Positions 42,417 through 52,400 of a DNA stretch of 64,000 nucleotides are shown here, piece after piece. Position 1 is the first letter of the stretch; every line of letters begins with the position of its first letter. Below the pieces are notes generated by a model. The model was not told the DNA's origin and did not search any database. It saw only the letters and a program-made list of their open reading frames with translations. This stretch comes from Edaphochlamys debaryana (taxonomy: Eukaryota; Chlorophyta; Chlorophyceae; Chlamydomonadales): contig JAEHOE010000187.1 in NCBI GenBank assembly GCA_016858145.1, forward strand, positions 124,001 to 188,000, given 5' to 3'. The translations under genes were made by a program, and so were the position numbers.

Positions 42417-44907
42417 TCACGCCGCGTTGGCCTTCTCGCCCTTGTCCGCGGCGGCGCCCTTCTTGGCCGCGTCGTCGCTCAGCAGCGCCCGCACCGCCGC
42501 CGCTACCTGCTGCTGCGCGGCGAGGGCCAGCGCCAGGGTGGCGTCGATGGGGACCTTGTAGGTGGCGTAGAGCGTGTTCTGGAGGGGGGGGGGCGGGGAG
42601 ATGGGGCGATAAGAGGGGGTGGTAAGAGGGGGCGGAACGGGCGAGTGGTAGGGCGGCAGGACACAGGGCGGTCTTGCTGGACCCTCGGTTTGAGCCGTTG
42701 TGTAGCTCTCGGTCCCACCGAGTGGCCCTGCCCTCCCCTCCACGCCCAAGCCGCGACGGGCCCTCCCCCTCTCACCAGGACGTCCTGGGCCTTGGCCAGC
42801 ACCTTGTCCACCTGGGGTTGGGTGTGGAGGGGTTGTTGAATGCTGAGTGGGCGAAGGGAGCCCTCGGTCTGGAGCATGCGGAAGCGGCAGGTCTTTCCCT
42901 TGAGGCAAGCGCCCCGCCCAGGTCCCTGCTGACCCTCCGCCACACCCGGACTTCCGCACCTTGGGCCCGTACTTGGCCAGTGCGGGCTTGTAGTATCGGT
43001 CGTACAGGAACGTGGCGCCCTGGGGTGGGGGGTAGGGGTGCCGGCATGAGAGGAGAGGCGTGAGCGCAGGGCAGATCTCCTTCTCAAGTGCTCCTGTCAG
43101 CCGTCAAGCAGGCCCCTCCCGTCGGGTAGGCCCCCCCCCGAGCCCCCACCCGCGTCTGCGGCAGCTGCAGCCACAGCAGCGCCGCGAACTTGAGGTGGTA
43201 GTAGTACGGCACCTTGCCCAGCGCCTGCAGGGAGAGGGGGAGGGCAGGGGCGGCAGATGCGGGTGAGCCGACCTACGCCGACCCACATGGCCGCCCAGGG
43301 TGCTGCGGCAGCGCGTACCACCGCAGCCCCACACCGATACGGGGCGCTGGTGTTGCGAGGCCTCCAGGCCCTGGATGGCAGCGGAGGCCGGGGCCCGAAA
43401 ACCGGGCCGGGCCAACCCACATCATCCGTGCCGCCCCGAGGTAAGGTGCGCTGCTTACGGCATGCTTGCACTCCCGTGGCAGAGCTGCGCAGACGGACGG
43501 ATGGCATCAGGCGCACGGTCCCCACAGCACCCTAGCCCCTTCGGTGTCCCACACGCAGTGCAGCGCCGCGGCACTGCAGGCCACAAAGCGCCCCGGAGGA
43601 CAGCCCCAGCCGCCATGGCGTGCCCCACCTGGTCAGCGAAGTGCTCCGCCAGAATGAAGCTGCCGTACACCGCCCAGTACGACAGCCACTGGATGTCGTC
43701 CTTGGTGTCCTGGGTCCAGACGGTTCAATGAGGGGCAATGAGGTTAGGTCCAACACAGGCAGCGGGGCCGGGGCACGTTAGCTGAACCACACCATGCGAG
43801 CGTGCTTGTTCTTTCAGTATGAGAACAGACCCATGGCTTGGGAACGGGGGCTGCGTAGGCGTCTTAGCAAGCTGGCGGGTGCCCTTGTTTGCGGTCCTTG
43901 GGCAGCTTTGCCCTAAACTTGAAGCGGTGTTGCTTCTGGCACGCTTGGTCAGGTGTGCCTCAGGCAGCTGGTCAGAATGTTGCCCTCCCCGGTGAGCCCC
44001 ACAGCGGCATGACCGGCTCCTGCTACCCCTACTAGCTGCGCCGCGCTTGCTGCGAGCCGGCATCGCATGAACGGGGCGCTGCGCGTGTGGGTCTGTTCGT
44101 GGGCCACCCGCAAGGAGGCTGCTCACACGTGCCCACCCCTCCTCCTCGCTGCGAAGCCAGGCCGTCGCCAGCTTCACGCCGCTTTCAACTGCAACCCACT
44201 CATAAAACCCTTACCCCCATCCCATCTTGAGCCCCGGGGAGGACGTCGTGAGCCTCGCTTGAGCCCAGAGGTCAACTCCCGCCGAGCCGGGCTAGCCTTC
44301 CCTGGCCCAGTAGGCAGCACCGCCAGCCGACCGCCTTGCACGCCCCACCTTGCTCTCGATGGCCTTGGCCGTGGCGTAGACGGGGTAGATGGTCGCGACC
44401 GTGTTGCTGCGGCGTGGGGGGGTGGAGGGGGAGGGTGGCAGGCCTTCAGTCGGTCAACCGCCCGGGCCGCCGTGTCTAAACAGATATGTGACGCAGCGCT
44501 CGCTGCTCAGGCCCAAGAGCGCCTGGCGAGAGAAAGCAGCGCGCACCGACGGCGACGCAACATCCCTGCGCATCAGCCGCGGCAGACGGCCTACGGAACG
44601 ACAGCGCTTGCAGCATATGGTTAAGGAAATCCAGCGCGACGCCTTGGTGAGGCACTGACGGCTTCCTCCAACACCAACGCGCGATTCTCTGCAAACCCTC
44701 GACTTGCCAGGCCGCGCGGAAGAGCACGCCGCCGGCCACGGGCTCCAGCAGGACCTTGAGCCCCAGCGATACGGGGGATACGGGGATCATCGGGGCCACG
44801 GAAACGGGGGCCGCGACAGCGCTCTTCACAGGCGCGGGCGACGGAAGCGCCGATGCCTGCTGCAGGGCGCTGCCGAGCCAGGACAGCACGGGTGCGATAG
44901 CCTCCAT
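42417..44907 (-). CDS. HVA22/TB2/DP1 (REEP-like) ER membrane-shaping protein, 223 aa
   Basis: Exons 44708-44907, 44349-44406, 43629-43709, 43150-43224, 42960-43019, 42776-42811, 42417-42578; phases close. The family core runs from about residue 67: TVATIYPVYATAKAIESK, then DDIQWLSYWAVYGSFILAEH, PYYYHLKFAALLWLQLP and GATFLYDRYYKPALAKYG. These are the two hairpin membrane segments and the QWLxYW signature of TB2/DP1/HVA22 proteins, which shape tubular ER and are often stress-regulated in plants. The N-terminus (65 residues, Ala/Pro/Val-rich) and an Ala/Lys-rich helical tail are lineage additions. Intron 1 uses a GC donor (CTG|GCAAGT); a GT donor nearby would break the phase. Intron 2 carries the short copy of the dispersed repeat. 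The upstream gene's poly(A) word lies only about 93 bases before this ATG. Confidence 0.92.
43831..44086 (+). repeat. Dispersed repeat, short copy
   Basis: Lies inside intron 2 of the HVA22-type gene. It matches the copy at 40755-41215 in the same order and strand, with one exactly shared 20-base block GGGTGCCCTTGTTTGCGGTC, but lacks about 190 bases of its interior. Divergence between the copies suggests age. Confidence 0.65.
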
Positions 44908-45498
44908 CTTTGTGACACAGGCGCAAGGTAGGGAAACTGCGCTGGAAGCGTCGAGCACGCGAACTTTCTGCTTCGGCGCGCTCCGATTGCCGTGCGCTTT
45001 TACATGAGCCACCAACTCGACTGCGGCGACAGCACGTCTACTCCTTTACCGTCTTTTCCTCAGCTCCGCGCGACCACCGGGCGGCCGACCCGGTGGTCGC
45101 AGGCGAGCATCGGCATCCCTCAGCGCCCTAACCGTGGTAGACGCTTAGCCCTCTCACCCGGCCCGCCCCGCTCCCCCGCTCCACGCTCGGCACCAACCCC
45201 ACCCCTGGTCACGACCGCCAGCCATCCCCTCAGCTCACCAGGCCCCAGCAGCTGTCTGCCCGCTTCACGCCAGCCCCAGAGCAGCCCGCCTCGGGCGAAT
45301 GCAGAGAGTCACGTCATGCCTCCCTCCCCCATGCACACATCAACAGCCCCCGCCCCTCCCCCGCACGCTCCCGTTGCAGCCTCTCAGCCCGAGAGTGCCG
45401 CTGACAGCTCCCGACGCTGCGCAGCCCCCACCCCCCAGCCCCGTGTTACCCCAGCGCCGCCTGCTTCCCTCCCCCCACGCCACCCCCCCCTGCGGCCC
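44908..45498. other. Tight spacer between two minus-strand genes
   Basis: This 591-base gap holds the 3' UTR of the peroxiredoxin-like gene and the promoter of the HVA22-type gene. On the minus strand a TGTAA lies at 45000-45004, about 495 bases after the upstream stop, which leaves roughly 90 bases for the next gene's 5' UTR. Confidence 0.6.
45000..45004 (-). promoter_or_regulatory. Poly(A) signal TGTAA of the peroxiredoxin-like gene
   Basis: TTACA on the + strand is TGTAA on the minus strand, the poly(A) signal used in volvocine algae. It lies about 495 bases beyond the stop at 45499, a normal 3' UTR length for such genes. Confidence 0.55.
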
Positions 45499-48400
45499 TC
45501 ACAGCTCCCCGTCCGCCATGCCCGGGTCCACCGTGTCGATGGCGGTGGGCACGTAGTCGGCCTGGAGCGCGGTCTGGGGGGGGACGGGGGAGGGGGTGGG
45601 TTGAGGGGTTGAGGGGTTTGAGGGGTTGAGGGGTCGGGGGAAGGGTGGCGGCTCGTCCGTAGGCCTGAGCGACCTGCGCCCGAGCACCTGGGACACTCTC
45701 ACGGCCCTGGGTGCATGCCTGGACTGGCATGTTGGGACCCAGGGCGGAGGGGCGCGCTTGTCCCCTGTTCGAATTCAAGCGGGTGCGAGCGCAGGTGCGC
45801 TGCCTGCAGGACTGGATTTCGGCGTGTTGCGGAAAGTGTGGCGGTCCCAGCAGGCGCCAGGGCACTGGCCCCTGAGCAGCGAGCTTATCGGCTAGGGCGT
45901 GGTGGCGTCCGTGATGGTCCCACAGAGCCCACGTTTTGTTGCAGTGTGATCCAGCATCCTGGCGCCAGGATGCTGGATCACACTGCAACACTCTCACCAA
46001 CCTCCTCTCGAACCGCTTGCATACCCACACGCCCCTTCGCCCCGCATCACCCGTTTCGGCCCCCTCACCGTGCACACCTCGCCAGAACAAGGCCTCCTCC
46101 GCCACCTGCACCTGAGTGCATGAAGCCCCTGCCTCCTACCATGCCCTCCTGCCCAGATCTGCACTCCAGAGTCCTCTCCCACAACCACCCCCATCCCGCG
46201 CAACCCCCCCTCCACACACACACACACCCACCCCCCACCTGCATGAGCGTGTCCACGTCCGTGTACCGCAGGATGCCCGAGTCCACGTGCTTGAACAGCA
46301 CCGCGTCGCCGCTGAACACCAGGGAGCCGCCCTGCTGGGTCAGCAGGGTCTCGTCGGGGGGGGACAGCTCCGACCCTGGGGGTGGCGGGAGGGGGGGCGC
46401 GGGGAGAAGGGGGGGAAGGGAGGTGGGTCAGCGGTTGTATGGAGCGCTGGCCCCTGCTGCAGGGGAATACCGGTACCTGCCAGAGAGGCCCTGGCTCCGG
46501 CGTCAAACAGCCAGGGCGTGCGGGCCTTCGCTCGCTTGGACACACCCTTTGTCCCTGCCTTCCCGTATACCCCTTCTTCCCTCCCCCTCCCTCTCCCTCC
46601 CCCCCTCCTCTCCCCCTCCCCCCCTCCTCTCCCCCTCCCCCCCAGCCTGCTCACACTTGGGCAGGATGCCGATCATGTTGAACAGCCGCAGCGTGGCCAG
46701 CTCGAAGGGCCGCTGGTAGCCGGCGCCCAGGATGTCGAAGGGCGTGGGCGAGTCGAACACGGGCTTGGCGGCCTGGTCGCCGACGTAGCCGCGGATGACC
46801 TGGGGGTGGGTGGGGGTTGGGGTAGGGATGGTAGGGCGAGGGGTTGGGGGCGGGATGGGGGGTTGTGGTGGTGGTGTTGAGGGGCTGAGCACGCAGGAGG
46901 AGCCAAGTGGCGCTCGGTACCGGCAGCAGCAGGCCCGTCCGCGCCCAGTCCCTCCCCCCCCCCACCTCCTGCAGGGTGCCCGGCGACCCCACCCCCGCCA
47001 GCATGGGCAGCAGCTTGAGGTAGGGCGACACGGGCAGGTCCTCGCCGAAGCCGCCGCTGAAGCCCAGCGCCCGGTACAGCGCGCCGCCGTCGGGGGAGGC
47101 TGGAGGGGGGAGGAGGGGGGGGAGGGGAGGGGGAGGGTGGGGGGCGGTTGTGGTGCTTAGATGAACGCGTGCGGGGGTGAGGCCGGGGGAAATGCCCAGC
47201 CCTATTCTCGACGTGGCACGTGCAACCGCAACCGGCCCCCAGCCTTCCCCACCCCAACCGGCCCCCGCTTCCTCCGTGCGAGCCCGCACACGCGCACGCC
47301 CCGCACGCACCGTATAGGCGGTCCATGGGCACATTGAGCACGCGGGCGAACTCCTGCGGGCAAGGGGGGGCAAGGCGGAGGCGGGAGCTGGGCGGGCGCC
47401 CCGTGCTGTGCGTGGTCCTCCCCCCAGACCCAACCAACCGCTTCAGCGGATGGAGTGCTCTGTATGCCTGCAGCTGCAAGGACGCAGGCCCCACCAGGCC
47501 CCGTGGATCCCGCGCCTGACAATGCATTGCATCATGGCTTTCCCTCTAGACCCGTCGCACATGCACACACACCGAGCAGCCCTTCACACCCACAAGCCGC
47601 TCTACCCAACCCCCCTCCCCGTTCCCCTCAGCTCCAAAACATTCGCCCTACCCCCTCCCCGCCCGCCCCCTCCCCCCCCCCTCTGCCCCCGCCCCCCCTC
47701 CCCCCCCCGTCCCCCCCCACCTGCGCGTTCTGCACGGAGCCCAGCCCCACGAGCGCCACGCGCACCCCCGAGGCCTCCAGCGTGGGGATGACCTGGGGCG
47801 GAGGGGTGTGCGAGTGGGTGGGGTGTGTGGGTGGTGTGGGCGGGCGGTGTGGGGGCAGGTCCAGGCTCAGCAGGCGCCTCCGGTGGCAGCACTCGTGGCA
47901 GACAGGGCCACAGACGCCCTTTCCAACCGCTCCCCAGCCCATCAACCAACCAGACCTCCCCGTGCCGTCTGCCTTCCCCGTTTCCCATGTCGGCCCCCAA
48001 CAGCTCGCCCCTGCCCAAGGACCTCCCACCCGTCAGCTCCGCACCGTGTGCCACCCACCCCACCCCCCACCCAAGGCCCCAGCCCATCAGCCTACCAGAC
48101 GCCATCCCACCCTCCAGTGCCCTCCACCTCCCCCATTTCCCCCCTCCCCCTGCCAAGGACCCCCACCACGTCAGCCCCCCCCAACCACCCCAGACCCCAC
48201 CTTGACCAGCTTCTGCGCCAGCTCCCAGGAGGACAGGTCGGCGAAGTGGGTCAGGAAGGCTGGGGGTGGTGGGAGGGGGTGAGGGGGTGGGATGGGTGGT
48301 GGTGCGGGTTAGGAGAGGGGGGTGGGGAGAGGGGAGACAGGAGAGGAAAGAGCGAGGGCGAAGGGGCGGGGAGACAGGGGCCTCCAGGCGGAGGAGCGAG

Positions 48401-49141
48401 GTGGGGGAGGGAGGCGGGGGAGGGAGGTGGGGGAGGGCGCTCCGTTGCTTGCAGGCGCTCTCAGGCGTCCCCGACAGCACGCTGAGTCCAGCCCCACCTA
48501 TGAGCGAACCCCGCCTGATCCCCCCTGTGGGACCGCTCACCGATAACAGCCTTGCTGCCGGGCACGGGCTGGCAGGGGAGGGCGGGGCGGGGCAGGGTGC
48601 AGGCAGAGGGTCGATGGGGGGGTGGTGGTGCCCGAGTCCGGTGGCCGGGCCCCTGCTAGCAGCCCACTCGTGAGCCGAAGACAAGCGCTCGCGCAAGGCC
48701 CCATGCTTCTCAGAGCTGCCAACCCCCAGCTGTGCCCCTCCCTTCACCTACCTCCCAAAGCGAAAGCAACTCCACTGGATCCCCGCTTGAAGCCTTATAC
48801 GCCACAGCACCTCTGCACGACGAGGGGGGGAGGGCAGCAGCGGGCTGGGGCGTGAACAGCCACGCGCTGGCCACGCGGTCGCCGAAGAGCCTCGACCGCA
48901 CATATGAGCGGCAGGCACCATTAGCGAATGTCCGAGTTGCGCTTGGTTCCAGCTTCATTACCAGCAGTACTTGCAAACTAGTAGAGCCCGGGCGAGCTGG
49001 GAAAGCCTGAAATGCAACATACGAGATTGCACACCTGAGCGTATCGTACTCAGCGCTGGCGCGCACGCGTACCACTGCAGCTCTCCGCACAGCTGACGGC
49101 CTGCATGTCGGTCGCGTTTGCAGAGCGCGACGCTGCAACAT
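45499..49141 (-). CDS. Plastid peroxiredoxin-like protein (AhpC-TSA_2 / PRXL2 type), 286 aa
   Basis: Exons 49035-49141, 48752-48812, 48541-48568, 48201-48259, 47721-47792, 47311-47353, 46966-47099, 46655-46799, 46239-46375, 45499-45573; ten exons, phases close. The first 33 residues (MLQRRALQTRPT, Arg-rich, ending VRVRAS) look like a chloroplast transit peptide. The thioredoxin-fold core follows: AVIAFLTHFADLSSWELAQ, GVRVALVGLGSVQNAQEFA, then PYLKLLPMLAGVGSPGTLQE, GYVGDQAAKPVFDSPTP, RPFELATLRLFNMIGILP and LLTQQGGSLVFSGDAVLF. These match the AhpC-TSA_2 family. The position where peroxiredoxin-type proteins carry cysteine reads SS, and the mature part has no cysteine at all, so thiol peroxidase activity is unlikely. 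Intron 9 contains a perfect 54-base palindrome. The gene is divergent from the LRR gene. Confidence 0.92.
45596..45640. repeat. Short intronic tandem repeat
   Basis: Four to five imperfect copies of an 8-9 base unit (GTTGAGGG with an extra T or G) lie next to the acceptor of the last intron of the peroxiredoxin-like gene. Confidence 0.7.
45936..45989. repeat. Perfect 54-bp palindrome in an intron
   Basis: Two 27-base arms (45936-45962 and 45963-45989) are exact reverse complements with no spacer; the centre reads CTGGC|GCCAG. It lies in the last intron (45574-46238) of the peroxiredoxin-like gene. In RNA from either strand it would fold into a fully paired hairpin. The next outer base pair does not match, so the boundary is sharp. 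Confidence 0.95.
46583..46644. repeat. Intronic C-rich tandem repeat
   Basis: About three copies of a 20-base unit (CCTCCCCCCCTCCTCTCCCC) lie near the donor end of intron 8 of the peroxiredoxin-like gene. On the coding strand it is G-rich. Confidence 0.7.
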
Positions 49142-49499
49142 GTTTAAACCTAATGCGAGCGAGAATCGACGTGCGGAGTGCACGAGTGGCGTACTGGCGT
49201 GAAGCTCAAGTAGTATGCGTTTCTGCAGGGCAGTATACGACCTAGGGGACCTGCCTGAGCCTTCAATCGCTGCCCTCCATCTGCGACAGGGCACACCCGG
49301 AGCCCGCAACAGGGCACACTTCGCGAAATTATCGATACACAGCTTCAGGTACTTTGAGACACGGCCGTGCACTCCTCCGTGCGGAGGACCGGTCGCAGCT
49401 CGCAGCTGAGCGGTGCTGCGGCTGCTTAGCACCCTAGGATTGCTCCTGAGGGAACGCCTTGGTGACGGAGCACTTGGCGGTGCGGAGAGCACTCCAGCC
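49142..49499. promoter_or_regulatory. Divergent promoter, peroxiredoxin-like / LRR gene
   Basis: 358 bases separate the two start codons. Both promoters and 5' UTRs must fit here. The stretch is less GC-rich than the exons around it. No defined motif recognised. Confidence 0.5.
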
Positions 49500-52400
49500 A
49501 TGGCCCTCATTGAGCGGCAGCCCACCCTAGAGGACGTCATCAGGTAGGGACCCGCTTCGAGATGCGCTGTAGAGGGGTCTGCTCTCACGCAGGCCGTTGC
49601 GGAGGCACAATGGACGGCAGGGGCCGCGGCCCCGTTGGGCAATGCGCTGAGCGGCACCCCTGCCCTTGCCACGGGGGCCCCGAATGCGTCTTTGTTGGCA
49701 CGATTGTGCGTGCTGACTGCGAAAACTAGCCCTGACGAGCCCAACGTCAAAGCCGGCCGTGCGACCTGAGAATTCCCCTGACGCTTACCAATGCAGGGTC
49801 GTCGACTGGGCCTTCCTGCCGGCGGATGCATTGTCGACAATCATCAACGGTGGAGCGCTCTGTGGTCCCGACCTGGCTGCCGTTCGGTAAGCTGGGCCGT
49901 CCCGCTCCTCCTTCTACGGCCCTGCACTGCCGGAAACCCCCCTGACTTGGCCCCGTTTGCTCCGCTGCCGCAGGCTCGTGTGCAGCCACTGGCGCCGCAC
50001 CACCAACAGCCACCTGCAGGTGCTAGCACCCGCATGCACCAGCCTGGAGCAGGTGAGGCCGTGGGAGCGTGAGCCATAGTCGTCCACACGGCTGTTGGCC
50101 TTTGGGGTCTGACTGAAGGCTGCGGCAGGAGGGGGGGGTCTCTGCAGTTTTTGACCTCATGGTGGTCCCGACCCCGGGGACACCCGCAACGTATAGGGAT
50201 ACCCACAAGCTGCCATTTACCGCTTTGTCGTACACATTTTGGGGGGGTCCGGGGGGGGGGTGGGGTGGGGGGGGTCCCGGGGCCGAGCCCAAAAAGTACC
50301 CAACTTTCTACCAAGGCGTTTGTTTCGACTTTGAGAAACACTACACAGACCTGCTCGCTGAGCTATATCGTTTGGCATCGTGTTCGCCGGAAATACCATA
50401 AAAGAGCGAGTAATGCCCAACCACATGTGACCATGCCGGTGACCACGCGAAGCCAGGCCTCACTAGGAGACGTCACAAAGTCCGCAGACAGTGTTTCTGA
50501 CGTTACTTCTGCGGAACCTAGCCTAGTGCAGGTCATCGGCGGCTCCTGGCGCGGCTCCTGGTGACGGCACAATTGCTTGACCCGGACTTGGTGCAACTGG
50601 CGGCCGGGAGCAGCGCAGGCGGCCAGCTGCGATGGGCCTTCGAGGCTGCGAGCCTTGAGGCCATTTTCTCGACGCTGCTGGGCAGCTGGCCCTTCCGCCG
50701 TCAGCCTCCGCCTCAACAAGGCGGCCGGCGGCGGGGCAGAATTTCCGTACTTCGATCAGGAGGACTGCCAGCTGCCTTACACGTTTGGGCTTGTGGTGGT
50801 GGTGTTCAGGGGACCTGGAGAAGCTCTGAACTGAGTCTGTGCCCCAGGAAGGGGGCTCGGCGGTGCTGAGCAACAGGTTTCTTAGCAAGTCAAGACGCAA
50901 ACGTGTAGAGCTTGACCAGAAAGACACAAAACCGGTGTGTCGTACGCGAAAACACCTTGCCGTACAGTACCAGGGGGGGTGGGGGGGGGGTCCCCTGGAC
51001 CCCCCAAACGAAAAAGTAGGCATGAGGTCCGAAACTTCTACTACCCCCCCCTCCTGGCTGCGGCGGGGTTTCTTACCCCTCCATCCAGGGTCCTGCCGAC
51101 ACAGAAACGCTGCGCTGCTGTGAAGCCCTCGCCCAGTTTCCCTCGTTATCTGTAAGCCCGTTCCTTCCTCCCGCCCTGCTGCAGGTGGCCTCCATTGCCG
51201 GGTGCTTCCCCTACCTGACCACGTGCGACCTCACCCGTTGCGACACCAGGTGCGCCCAGGAGCCTTCAAGGGCCCCACTGGCCGGGGCGTCAACCAGCCT
51301 GGGCCCCCCCAAACCGATGGTAGCACACTAGCACTGGGCCCCGAAGCACTCCATCCCATCTCCAGGGCCAAAACGGCTGGCTCACAGCACCGGGTTTTCC
51401 TCCGTTTCTGCCCTTCGCTCGGCGCCTTCCGGCCACCCACAACCGCCCCACGGCCCGGCCTTCCCCTCCACCCCTCCACCCCTTCCTTCATTGCTCCCCT
51501 CCCCCACCGCAGGCTGGTGGGCCACGCCTCCCTCTGCCGCGACGCCTCTGCGCGCCTGGCCTCGCTGCTGGGCGCCCTGGCCCGCATGCCCTCGCTCACC
51601 TGCCTGCACATCTCCGACACCTTCTCGGAGCGCATGGGGCAGAAGCACTGGGCGTCGCTGGTGTGCGCCAAGGTGTGTGGGGGGGGTGTGGGGGGAGCGG
51701 TGTGTGGGGAGCGGAGATAATGGTTGGTTGGCGGGGTGGAGGCTGGATGGGGCCGAGCAGGACGGAGGAAGGCTTGATGCGGTTCAGTGACCTTATGCAC
51801 GCTGTGCTTCGGCCGCCGCGCCACTGACCCTAAGCTGCAACCCTGAACCCCGATCTCTTGTCGCCGGCCCCTCACTCCGCAGGCCCTGATTGACCTCACC
51901 GAGCCCCACCGCGCCGCCGCGCCGCCGCCGCCCGCCGCGGCCGCCCCCGAGGCCCCCGGCCCCGCGGCCGCCGAGGCGCCGGCCGCCGAGCCCCCCTCCC
52001 CCCGCTCCCCCGTGCCCGCCCTCACCGCCTCCGCCTCCGCCTCCAGCACCGGCTCGGGCTCGGGGTCGCTCCGCTGGGCCCAGGCGGCGGCCGAGGCGGC
52101 GGCGGCGGCAGCGGCGGCCGAGGCGGCGGCGGCGGCAGCGGCGGCCGGGGCCTCCTCTGGGCCCGCCTCGGGCCCGGGGCCCAGCTCTGCGGGCCCGCCC
52201 GCCCCTGTCACGCCCGGGGCCGAGGCTGCTCTGGGCGGTGCCAGGGCCGCCGCGGAGGCGGCACGTGCGAGCGAGGAGGGGCAGGCGCAGGAAGGCCAGG
52301 GGTGGGGCGGGGAGGACGCCGCCTCCGCCTCCGCGTCCGCACACTCGGCGCCCATACCCTTCGCCGAGGTGCTCTCGGCGGCGGCTGGGGCTGCGGTGCA

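Noticed and set aside
50433..50564. Frame MPVTTRSQAS inside the transposon as a host exon
   Set aside because: It lies between the inverted repeats, stops after 43 residues and does not fit the phase of the LRR gene exons on either side.
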